From Deinococcus sp. (lineage in GTDB: Bacteria; Deinococcota; Deinococci; Deinococcales; Deinococcaceae): a stretch of DNA of 8,746 bases. The stretch spans positions 1 to 8,746 of the forward strand of contig NZ_JANYGJ010000111.1 in NCBI RefSeq assembly GCF_025362455.1, given 5' to 3'. Every line of letters begins with the position of its first letter. The stretch's first letter is position 1. A model generated the notes under the pieces. The model saw nothing but the letters and a program-made list of their open reading frames with translations. It made no database searches and was not told where the DNA came from. This document shows, one piece after another, positions 1 to 6,521 of the stretch. A program made the position numbers and the translations under genes.

Positions 1-128
1 TAGAGCAGTACTCCGAATTACGCCACGGGGAAAACAGCCTCCCCGCGCCTCCATTCTGCGTCCTGCTCAGTCAAAACTACTCGCTCCGCTCGGTCATAAA
101 AAGACCCTTTTTATGACATCTGCTCTAG
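1..128 (+). repeat. 129-bp MITE-like element, copy 1
   Basis: This non-coding element is almost identical to the reverse complement of 8024-8152. Its ends form a short terminal inverted repeat (TAGAGCAG at the left, CTGCTCTA at the right), and CTAG sits at the right end (125-128). The left CTAG lacks only its C, which would lie just outside the window. Inside are two hairpins: CGGGGA/TCCCCG at 26-31/40-45, and GTCATAAAAA/TTTTTATGAC at 93-102/108-117 around the loop GACCC. There is no room for a transposase, so if mobile it is non-autonomous. CTAG ends recall target duplications of IS5-type elements, but this is inference. It may instead be one of the small non-coding repeats known in Deinococcus genomes. 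Confidence 0.8.
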
Positions 129-228
129 GGTGGTGGCACGGTGACGGCGGCCCTCACACGCCCAGTGCCCGATTTGTTCAGTCTAGTTCACACTTTGTCT
201 TATGGCAGAACCATCACAGTCGTTCATT

Positions 229-254
229 GATAAACGAGTTGGATAAACGAGTTG
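229..254. repeat. Perfect 13-bp tandem duplication
   Basis: The unit GATAAACGAGTTG occurs twice back to back, at 229-241 and 242-254. It is more AT-rich than its surroundings. It could be a replication-slippage product or a two-site protein-binding region; nothing nearby decides. Confidence 0.85.
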
Positions 255-279
255 AGCAGTGGGGGGTGCCCAGCAGCGA

Positions 280-307
280 CCCGCAACCTTCTTCTGAGGG
301 CTGCGGG
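280..307 (-). terminator. Possible hairpin terminator after the sugar-binding gene
   Basis: Arms CCCGCAACC (280-288) and GGCTGCGGG (299-307) form a 9-bp stem with a 10-nt loop. Read on the minus strand every position pairs, one as a G-U wobble; read on the plus strand that position is an A-C mismatch. This favours function on the minus-strand transcript coming from the binding-protein gene, which ends about 100 bp upstream. No U-tract follows, so intrinsic termination is doubtful; it could instead protect the 3' end of the mRNA. Confidence 0.3.
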
Positions 308-328
308 CCAGAGTAGCGTGGGTTAGTT

Positions 329-354
329 CAGATCAGCCTTCCAGATCAGCCTTC
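329..354. repeat. Second perfect 13-bp tandem duplication
   Basis: CAGATCAGCCTTC occurs at 329-341 and again at 342-354. It lies about 50 bp past the stop of the sugar-binding gene. It resembles the 229-254 duplication in unit length and copy number but not in sequence. Confidence 0.85.
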
Positions 355-406
355 GGTGGGTGGGCGTATGGCCGGTGGTGTTCCCACAAGCCACAAGCCG
401 CCCTCC

Positions 407-1654
407 TCACTGACCGATCTTGGCGCGCACGGCCAGTTCCTGCGCGGCGGCAGCGGCGCCCTGGGCGTCCTTGCTCGACACGAACTGGTCGATCACGGCG
501 CCAAAGGCGCTGGTAAAGCTCTCCGGCGCCACCGCGCCGTGGACCATGCTGCCCACGATGGTGCTGCGGCGCCAGTCACGGGCCGCCGACTGCGAGTAGG
601 TGTTGTACTTGCTCACGTCGCTGTCGATGCGGGCGGCAATCGAGCCTTTGAGGGGGTTGAAGGTGTCCTGGCCCTGCTTGCTGCCCAGCACCTTGAGCCA
701 GTTGATGGCCTCGGCGCGGTCTTTGACGCCCTTGGGCAGACCGAAGCTGTCGGCCAGCATCACGAAGGTGCCGTTGGTGCCGGGTGAGGGGCTAAAACCA
801 AAACCCGTGCCGGGGGTGAGCTTCTTGGTGGTGGTGTAGTAGCCTGCCGCCCAGTCGCCCATGATGTTGAACGCGGCACTTCCGTCGACGATGCGGTCAG
901 ACGCCTGCTGCCAGCTCAGGCCGGAAGCGTCGGTGTTGGCGCAGTCGAGCACCTTGCCGTAGGTGGTGAAGGCCGAGACCACACGCGGGTCGGTGAACTT
1001 CATCTTGCCCGACCACAGGTTGTTCCAGCCGCTCGGTCCCAGGCTGCCGATCATCACGCTCTCCCACAGGTGCTGCTGGGTCCAGTTTTCGCCCATCACC
1101 AGCGGGGAGGCCAGGCCTTTGCCCTTGAGGGTCGCGCAGGTGCTCAGAAACTGGCCCCAGGTCTTGGGCGGCGTCACGCCCCATTCCTTGAGCTTGGCCG
1201 GGTTGTACCACATCACGTTGCTGCGGTGAACGTTGACCGGCACGCTCCAGATCTGGCCTTTGGTCGAGATCAGTCGCAGCACCGACTGCGGGAAAATCTT
1301 GTCCCAGCCTTCGGACTTAAACAGCCCGGACAGGTCTTCCATGCGGCCTGCGACCACCCAGGTACCGATCAGTTCCTGACCTGCGTGGGCCTGGAAGCTG
1401 TCGGGGGGCGTGCCGCCGAGCATGCGGGTTTTGAGCACGGCCTTGGCGTTGGTGCCCGCGCCGCCCGAAACGGTGGCGTTGTCGACCGCCACGCTGGGGT
1501 ACTTGGCCGAGTAGAGCTTGACCAGCGCGTCGAGGGCCGGGGCTTCGTCGCCCGACCACCACGAAAAGATTTCGAGTTTTCCGGCGCCCAGCGCACTGGA
1601 GGCGGTACTGAGGGCGAGGGCGATCAGGGCGATTTTCGTGACGTTCTTGTTCAT
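407..1654 (-). CDS. Sugar ABC transporter substrate-binding protein (glucose-binding type)
   Basis: This 415-residue secreted protein captures a sugar outside the membrane and delivers it to an ABC permease. Residues 1-24 form a signal peptide: basic start (MNKNVTK), a hydrophobic stretch to about residue 20, then small residues with cleavage near A24. There is no lipobox cysteine. The mature part begins GKLEIFSWWSGDE, and with GENWTQQHLWES (188-199), FNIMGDWAAGY (262-272) and FNPLKGSIAAR (332-342) it closely matches what I remember of the Thermus thermophilus glucose/galactose-binding protein. Trp32, Trp33 and other aromatics are plausible sugar contacts. C173 and C238 are the only mature cysteines and may form a disulfide. 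The start is supported by AAGGAG just upstream, overlapping the stop of the ROK gene 9 bp away, so the two are probably translationally coupled. No permease genes follow within the window. The family call is firm; glucose as ligand is inferred. Confidence 0.93.
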   Translation of the reverse strand: MNKNVTKIALIALALSTASSALGAGKLEIFSWWSGDEAPALDALVKLYSAKYPSVAVDNATVSGGAGTNAKAVLKTRMLGGTPPDSFQAHAGQELIGTWVVAGRMEDLSGLFKSEGWDKIFPQSVLRLISTKGQIWSVPVNVHRSNVMWYNPAKLKEWGVTPPKTWGQFLSTCATLKGKGLASPLVMGENWTQQHLWESVMIGSLGPSGWNNLWSGKMKFTDPRVVSAFTTYGKVLDCANTDASGLSWQQASDRIVDGSAAFNIMGDWAAGYYTTTKKLTPGTGFGFSPSPGTNGTFVMLADSFGLPKGVKDRAEAINWLKVLGSKQGQDTFNPLKGSIAARIDSDVSKYNTYSQSAARDWRRSTIVGSMVHGAVAPESFTSAFGAVIDQFVSSKDAQGAAAAAQELAVRAKIGQ

Positions 1655-1663
1655 GAGACTCCT

Positions 1664-3208
1664 TTACAGCGGTGGTTGTGCATCGGTGGCGGTGTGGCCA
1701 GAATGGAGGTCTGGAGCGAGAGGTGCATCTGGCGGCTGAGTATCTGGTGGCTGGGTGTCTGGCGGCTGAGTATCTGGCGGCTGACCGAGAACTGGTTTCT
1801 GGGCGGATGCTGAACGCTGAGAGTGGCGACCCGCCTGCGCACGTTCGGGCGGTGCGCGGCTCTCAGCCTTCAGTGACTGATGGCCCGCCGAGTGCTGCGC
1901 GACCTGGCACAACCTGAGCAGCCCGGCGGGGGTCAGCAGCTCGCCCAGCAGCATGGCGCCCACGCCCAGCACGCCCACGTCGCCGCCGAGCGCCGAGAGA
2001 TCGATGGACACGCCCTGAAAATTGATGTTCAGGGTCCGTGAGCGGGCGCTGGCCCACACCGCCTGGAGCAGCGGCTCACCGGCCTGCGCCAGCCGCCCGC
2101 CCAGCACCACCGCGCCGGGGTTGAACAGGTTGAGCGCCGTGGACAGCGCCACGCCCAGGTGGTGCCCGACTTCCTGCCAGACGCCTTTGGCCAGCGGGTC
2201 AGCCGGAGAGTCCAGCAGATCATTCAGGTTCAGCGGCTCAGGCAGCGCACTGGGCGCTCCGGCGGCGCGGCGCGCTCTGGCCAGCGACACGGGCGCCTGA
2301 CCGGCCACGTAGCTTTCCAGGGCGCCGGGGTTGCCGCTGCGTCCGGGCGGTCCCTGTTCATTGATCGAGCTGTGACCGATCTCGCCTGCGCCGCCGCGTG
2401 CGCCCCGGTAGAGCTGACCGCCGACCATCACGCCCGCGCCGATGCCGGTGCCCAGCTTGAGGTACAGCAGGTCGCGCACGCCCCGGTGCGCCCCGAAGCG
2501 GTACTCGGCCAGCGCTCCGAGGTTGGCGTCGTTCTCGGCCAGCGTCGGAATGCCCAGCAGCGCACTCAGGTCGGCGGCGATATCGGTGCCGTTCCAGCCG
2601 GGCATATTGGGCGGCGTCACCACCTGGCCGCTCAGGCTGTCGACCGGCCCCGGCACCCCGGCGCCCGCCAGCACCACCTGGGAGCGCTTCACGCCAGTCT
2701 GGGCCAGCGCTGATACGCACAGCTCCTGAATGCGGGCGTAGGTCTGCGCCGGGCCGGTGCCGACATCATGTGAGGTCTGGAGGCTGACCAGCGAGGTGCA
2801 GCGCAGATCGAACAGGTCGAGGCGCACCTCGCTGGCGCCCAGGTCGATGGCCAGCAAAAAGGCGGCGCGGGCGTTCAGCGAAAGCAGGGTGGCGCGGCGT
2901 CCCAGCGGCAGCCGCACACCAGTTTGCGCTTGCCCGGTCTGCGCCTGTTCAGTCTGCACTGCGCCGCGCACGCCGCCTTCACGAATCAGCCCCGCCGCCA
3001 GCAGCTCGGCCACCAGCGACGACACCGCGCTGCGCGACAGGTGCAGCTCACGCGCCAGGTCCACCCGCGCCAGATCGCCCGTCCACAGCCGTTCGAGCAG
3101 TTGCAGCAGATGCCGACTGCGAATGGCGGCCAGATCGAAGGCGGCGTGCCCGAATGGCGGCTGCCCCGTCTGAGCCGAACTGAGCTGTGTAAACGTGATT
3201 CTGGACAC
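1664..3208 (-). CDS. ROK-family transcriptional regulator with long C-terminal tail
   Basis: Probable sugar-responsive repressor (NagC/XylR type) of the adjacent sugar-binding gene. Residues 30-75 form a winged helix-turn-helix (ARVDLARELHLSRSAVSSLV). A Gln/Thr-rich linker (about 84-97, AQTG repeats) leads to the ROK sugar-kinase-like domain: IDLGAS (121-126), ENDAN with the catalytic-type D227 (225-229), LGTGIGAG (252-259) and GEIGH with H279. The usual zinc motif CxCGxxGCxE is present only as a shell: G292, G295 and E298 remain, but all three cysteines are replaced (G289, S291, A296). Residues from about 432 to 514 form a low-complexity Gln/Pro/Ala tail ending in four QPPD(T/A) repeats, absent from typical ROK proteins of about 400 residues. 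I chose GTG at 3208 because AGGAG lies 9 nt upstream (3222-3218); the longer frame from GTG 3259 has no ribosome site. Autoregulation is likely by analogy. Confidence 0.88.
   Translation of the reverse strand: MSRITFTQLSSAQTGQPPFGHAAFDLAAIRSRHLLQLLERLWTGDLARVDLARELHLSRSAVSSLVAELLAAGLIREGGVRGAVQTEQAQTGQAQTGVRLPLGRRATLLSLNARAAFLLAIDLGASEVRLDLFDLRCTSLVSLQTSHDVGTGPAQTYARIQELCVSALAQTGVKRSQVVLAGAGVPGPVDSLSGQVVTPPNMPGWNGTDIAADLSALLGIPTLAENDANLGALAEYRFGAHRGVRDLLYLKLGTGIGAGVMVGGQLYRGARGGAGEIGHSSINEQGPPGRSGNPGALESYVAGQAPVSLARARRAAGAPSALPEPLNLNDLLDSPADPLAKGVWQEVGHHLGVALSTALNLFNPGAVVLGGRLAQAGEPLLQAVWASARSRTLNINFQGVSIDLSALGGDVGVLGVGAMLLGELLTPAGLLRLCQVAQHSAGHQSLKAESRAPPERAQAGRHSQRSASAQKPVLGQPPDTQPPDTQPPDTQPPDAPLAPDLHSGHTATDAQPPL
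1725..1784 (-). repeat. 15-bp tandem repeat in the ROK gene tail
   Basis: Four consecutive 15-bp units (1725-1739, 1740-1754, 1755-1769, 1770-1784) differ at only a few positions and encode QPPDT three times, then QPPDA. Because 15 is a multiple of three, changes in copy number keep the reading frame, so length variation between strains is expected. Confidence 0.9.
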
Positions 3209-3217
3209 GCCTGAAGA

Positions 3218-3222
3218 CTCCT
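3218..3222 (-). promoter_or_regulatory. Ribosome binding site that sets the ROK start
   Basis: AGGAG on the minus strand is followed by 9 nt and then GTG at 3208-3206. This is the best ribosome site near the 5' end of the gene and is why the start was placed 17 codons inside the longest frame. Confidence 0.65.
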
Positions 3223-3287
3223 GTGCCCGACGCGGGGGACACCCATCAGATGACGACACGAGATGACAACAAGATGATTACGCAGTG

Positions 3288-3317
3288 AAGGTACGCCCTG
3301 AACGCTTTGTTTGTCAA
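3288..3317 (-). promoter_or_regulatory. Promoter of the ROK regulator / sugar-binding operon
   Basis: A perfect -35 box TTGACA (3317-3312) is followed after an 18-bp spacer by TACCTT (3293-3288) as a weaker -10. Transcription would start near 3281, leaving a leader of roughly 70 nt before the GTG at 3208. The 9-bp inverted repeat (3327-3380) lies just upstream of the -35. Confidence 0.5.
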
Positions 3318-3326
3318 CCGAACGAA

Positions 3327-3380
3327 TTAAGTCACGCGAGGGCAGCGCGAGCCGGTCCGACTCCGTTCCGGGTGACTTAA
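3327..3380. promoter_or_regulatory. 9-bp inverted repeat, possible regulator operator
   Basis: TTAAGTCAC (3327-3335) and GTGACTTAA (3372-3380) are exact reverse complements separated by 36 bp. The centre-to-centre distance is 45 bp, close to four helical turns, so both arms would lie on about the same DNA face. They sit upstream of the ROK promoter's -35 box, so binding there could activate transcription or repress it by looping. The ROK protein itself is the obvious candidate ligand, by inference only. Confidence 0.4.
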
Positions 3381-3401
3381 GGTAAAGATGCCTGCTGCCT
3401 A

Positions 3402-3435
3402 TACTCATGATACTAACATACTCATGATACTAACA
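3402..3435. repeat. Perfect 17-bp tandem duplication upstream of the ROK operon
   Basis: TACTCATGATACTAACA occurs at 3402-3418 and again at 3419-3435. It is a short AT-rich island in GC-rich DNA and contains the partly palindromic core ACTCATGAT. On the plus strand TATACT (3400-3405) at its left edge resembles a -10 box but no gene follows. It may be a pair of binding sites for a regulator of the ROK/sugar-binding operon. Confidence 0.8.
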
Positions 3436-3489
3436 CAGGCCGAGCGGCCCCGTTTCGGCGTTCTGCACAATGTTCAGCCGGGTCCACAA

Positions 3490-3526
3490 GCCCTGAGCCG
3501 AGTTGCACGGACCTCTCGCTCAGGGC
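3490..3526 (-). terminator. Possible terminator hairpin after the M29 aminopeptidase
   Basis: GCCCTGAGC (3490-3498) and GCTCAGGGC (3518-3526) form a perfect 9-bp GC-rich stem around a 19-nt loop, about 70 bp past the aminopeptidase stop. On the minus strand it is followed by TTGTGG, not a real U-tract, so this is a weak intrinsic terminator at best. The rest of 3436-3597 shows nothing else I can name. Confidence 0.3.
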
Positions 3527-3597
3527 CGGAAGCCGGGACATCTGAGCGCCACGCAGCGCGGCGTTTGCCCCACTTGGAGGGTCCAGCCCACACCGAA

Positions 3598-4692
3598 TCA
3601 GCTTACGAACACGCCACTCTCCTGAAAGACCTCGCCGTCGAGGCTGATGCTGCCGCCGCCGCGCAGATCGCAGATCATGTCCCAGTGGACGGCGCTGTGG
3701 TTCAGGCCGCCGGTTTCCGGGTAGCTGCGCCCGGCGGCCAGGTGGACGGTGCCCAGAATCTTTTCGTCGTAGAGAATATTGCGGCTGGGCGTCTGGATTC
3801 CGGCGTTGCTGCCGATGCCGATCTCGCCCAGGAAGCGGGCGCCGGGGTCGGTGTTGAGCGCGGCCTGCAAGGTGTCGTCGCCCACCTCGGCGCGGGCCTG
3901 CACGATGCGGCCCCGCTCGAATCTGAGCGTGATGCCCTCCACGCTTTGTCCCAGATATTCGCTGGGCAAGCCGAAATAGATCGTGCCCTCCGCGCTGTCC
4001 TCGATCGGCGACACGAACACCTCGCCCGACGGCATGTTGCGCTTGCCGTCGCTGTTGGCCCAGGTGCGGCCTTTTACACTCAGGCTCAGGTCGGTGCCGG
4101 GCGCCTGAATTCGGATGCTGTCGGCATACTGGAGGCGCGTAATCAGCCGCGCCTGCATGGAGCGCATCTCGCCCCAGGCAGCCACCGGGTCGGGGGTATC
4201 CAGAAACATCGCCCTGGAGACAAAATCGGCGTACTGCGCTTCGGTCATGCCCGCCGCCGCCGCGCCCTGGGGGGTGGGGAACTGGGTCAGCGCCCATTTT
4301 TTGGAGCTGCGAATGGCGCCCAGCGGCGCGGCGGCGCTCATGCGGCGGGCGGCCCGAACCGGATCGGCGCCCCTGGCGCTGGGCAGCCGGTGGGTCAGCA
4401 GCCGCACGCTGCCGTCGGTGCGCTCGGCGTCGAGGAGGTCGGCGGCGTGCAGGCCGTCCAGCACGGCGCCCGAAGCCAGGTTGATGAAGTCCTCGGCCTG
4501 ACCGGGGTACTCCAGCCGCAGCGCGGGCAGGGCGCCCCGGCGCAGCAGGGCACGGTTGAGTTCTTCAAACAGCGGCAGCGTCTGGAGGTTACCGCTCACC
4601 GCGATGCGCTCGCCCGCCTGGGCGGAGATGCAGTATCCGGCCAGCAGCTCGGCGTGGGCGGCGGGGTCATAGGGCACGAGCGGGGCAGTCAT
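3598..4692 (-). CDS. M29-family metallo-aminopeptidase (AmpS/aminopeptidase T type)
   Basis: Predicted cytoplasmic two-metal exopeptidase that removes N-terminal amino acids from peptides. The C-terminal half carries the residues expected of family M29: E224 in PSGEVF, E290 in LGEIGIG, H317 in GTVHLA, Y324 in RSYPETGG, and H336 and D338 in HWDM. E224 to E290 are 66 residues apart, as I recall for aminopeptidase T. At 364 residues it is shorter than the usual 405-415; H317 to H336 is closer than in the reference enzymes, so the last active-site loop is probably trimmed. No signal peptide. The ATG at 4692 has no Shine-Dalgarno, but TAGGCT ends 6 nt upstream, which fits a leaderless promoter. 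It is divergent from purU. Substrate range cannot be read from sequence. Confidence 0.9.
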   Translation of the reverse strand: MTAPLVPYDPAAHAELLAGYCISAQAGERIAVSGNLQTLPLFEELNRALLRRGALPALRLEYPGQAEDFINLASGAVLDGLHAADLLDAERTDGSVRLLTHRLPSARGADPVRAARRMSAAAPLGAIRSSKKWALTQFPTPQGAAAAGMTEAQYADFVSRAMFLDTPDPVAAWGEMRSMQARLITRLQYADSIRIQAPGTDLSLSVKGRTWANSDGKRNMPSGEVFVSPIEDSAEGTIYFGLPSEYLGQSVEGITLRFERGRIVQARAEVGDDTLQAALNTDPGARFLGEIGIGSNAGIQTPSRNILYDEKILGTVHLAAGRSYPETGGLNHSAVHWDMICDLRGGGSISLDGEVFQESGVFVS

Positions 4693-4744
4693 GTACCCAG
4701 CCTAGCGCGTGGCACTCCGGGCACCCTGCGTTACACTCACGGTC
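4693..4744. promoter_or_regulatory. Divergent, probably leaderless promoters of the aminopeptidase and purU
   Basis: Only 52 bp separate the two start codons. On the minus strand TAGGCT (4704-4699) lies 6 nt before the aminopeptidase ATG. On the plus strand TACACT (4732-4737) lies 7 nt before the purU ATG. Both fit the TANNNT -10 box placed to give transcripts beginning at or near the start codon, as known in Deinococcus and Thermus. Neither gene has a ribosome site, and no strong -35 boxes are visible. Confidence 0.45.
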
Positions 4745-5623
<879 letters not shown>

Positions 5624-5631
5624 GGAGAGTG

Positions 5632-5821
5632 GGAAGTGGGTTGTGGGAAGTGGGAACGGAGAAGGGCCTGTGTTGGTGTGACGGGCAACCCCGATTTGTC
5701 ATCCTGAGCGAAGTAAAAAATCTCGCCCGCCAGGGCAGTTTGCCGTGTTCCTACCCGGACGCCTGACGTCTCACTTTCGACAACATCTAGCCCCACTCCC
5801 CACTTCCCACAACCCACTTCC
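5632..5821. repeat. 190-bp element with 23-bp perfect inverted ends between convergent genes
   Basis: The 23 bases at 5632-5654 are the exact reverse complement of 5799-5821. Each arm itself contains a 12-bp direct repeat (GTGGGAAGTGGG at 5629-5640 and 5643-5654 on the left). The element fills almost the whole gap: it starts 8 bp after the purU stop and ends on the first base of the dehydrogenase stop codon. Its core includes GTCATCCTGAGCGAAGTA (5698-5715), which resembles a repeat I have seen widely in bacterial genomes. With about 144 bp between arms it is more likely a small repetitive element than a simple terminator hairpin, though a folded transcript could stop RNA polymerase from both sides. 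Confidence 0.75.
5715..5736 (-). terminator. Possible weak terminator for the dehydrogenase gene
   Basis: On the minus strand a small stem GCCC/GGGC (within 5725-5736, loop of 4 nt) is followed by GAGA and six T residues (5720-5715). It lies about 85 bp past the dehydrogenase stop, inside the 190-bp inverted-repeat element. The stem is short and separated from the T-run by 4 nt, so the call is tentative. Confidence 0.3.
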
Positions 5822-6450
5822 TAATCCACCCGCAACTCGTCGCCGCCCGCTCCGGCGCGGTGGTCCACCATCGCCTGCGCCACCGCCTGTGGGCTGAGCG
5901 CTCCCTTGGGCACCTTGCCGACCTGGCTCCACAGGCCGGTGTCCACGGCGGGCGGCAGCACCAGCGTGAGCATCTTGCCCCGGTTTTCCAGGCGGGCGAG
6001 TTCGAGCAGCCGGGTCACGGCGGCCTTGCTGGCGGCGTACTGCGAAAATCCGCGTGCGCCGGTAAATTCTGGCCGGGCACCGATGACGTAGACCCGCCCG
6101 CCCGGCGCCAGCTTCGGCAGGCCGTACTTGAGGGTCCACAGCACGCCGAAATAATTGGCGTTCCAGACCTGGCGCACGTTCTCAGCCTGGGCCTCGGCCA
6201 GCGGCTGCGGATGAGCCGCGCCCGCCGCGTAGACGATGGTGTCCAGCGGCGCCTCGATGCCCGCGAACATCCGGCTGACCTGGCTCTCGAAGCCCACGTC
6301 TATCTTGATGGCGGCACTGTCCAGGCGAGCGGCGACCAGGGCGCCGAGTTTGGCCTCGTCGCGGCCAGCCAGATGCAGCGCTTCCGGTTGCCAGAGCTGG
6401 GTGAGGGCCGAACCGATACCGCCGGTGGCGCCGAGCATGAGCGTGGTCAT
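5821..6450 (-). CDS. Short-chain dehydrogenase/reductase family protein
   Basis: Likely cytoplasmic Rossmann-fold oxidoreductase using NAD(P)H. The cofactor loop GATGGIG (7-13) gives the classical GxxxGxG pattern, GRD at 29-31 suggests NADPH preference, D51 follows strand 3, and YAAGA (74-78) corresponds to the NAG motif. N99 (or N97) in WNANYFG and Y138/K142 in YAASK supply three of the four catalytic residues. The serine expected about 13 residues before the tyrosine is A125 (VIGARPE), so catalysis may be altered or lost. At 209 residues it is shorter than the usual 250, with a trimmed substrate region. The start ATG 6450 directly precedes the first beta strand; only a weak ribosome site is visible. 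It lies 71 bp downstream of the LtrA gene on the same strand and may be co-transcribed. Substrate unknown. Confidence 0.85.
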   Translation of the reverse strand: MTTLMLGATGGIGSALTQLWQPEALHLAGRDEAKLGALVAARLDSAAIKIDVGFESQVSRMFAGIEAPLDTIVYAAGAAHPQPLAEAQAENVRQVWNANYFGVLWTLKYGLPKLAPGGRVYVIGARPEFTGARGFSQYAASKAAVTRLLELARLENRGKMLTLVLPPAVDTGLWSQVGKVPKGALSPQAVAQAMVDHRAGAGGDELRVD

Positions 6451-6521
6451 GCGGGCAGCTCATCACGCCGCAAGCACCGTGACCGTAGCCATTGTTAAAC
6501 ACTGCCCTTCAGGTGGGCCGT

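Larger units (their letters stand above)
129..406. other. Non-coding gap between repeat copy 1 and the sugar-binding protein gene
   Basis: I see no credible gene here; the 67-codon plus-strand frame starting at 113 begins inside the repeat element and has low-complexity composition. The gap carries two perfect 13-bp tandem duplications (229-254 and 329-354), a 7-bp tandem duplication (ACAAGCC, around 385-398) and a hairpin at 280-307. It lies downstream of the binding-protein gene, where permease genes are often found, but none is present. Confidence 0.6.

Noticed and set aside
113..316. 67-codon plus-strand frame in the left intergenic gap
   Set aside because: It starts inside the repeat element, runs through the 13-bp duplication and hairpin, and has no ribosome site or recognisable features.
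3209..3259. Upstream GTG start for the ROK gene, adding 17 residues
   Set aside because: No ribosome site precedes 3259, whereas AGGAG lies 9 nt before the GTG at 3208.
3400..3405. TATACT as a plus-strand promoter -10 box
   Set aside because: No good -35 lies at the right distance and no plus-strand gene follows; it is part of the tandem-duplicated island.
4709..4744. Upstream GTG start for purU, adding 12 residues
   Set aside because: There is no ribosome site, and the extra codons would overlap the TACACT box that fits a leaderless start at ATG 4745.
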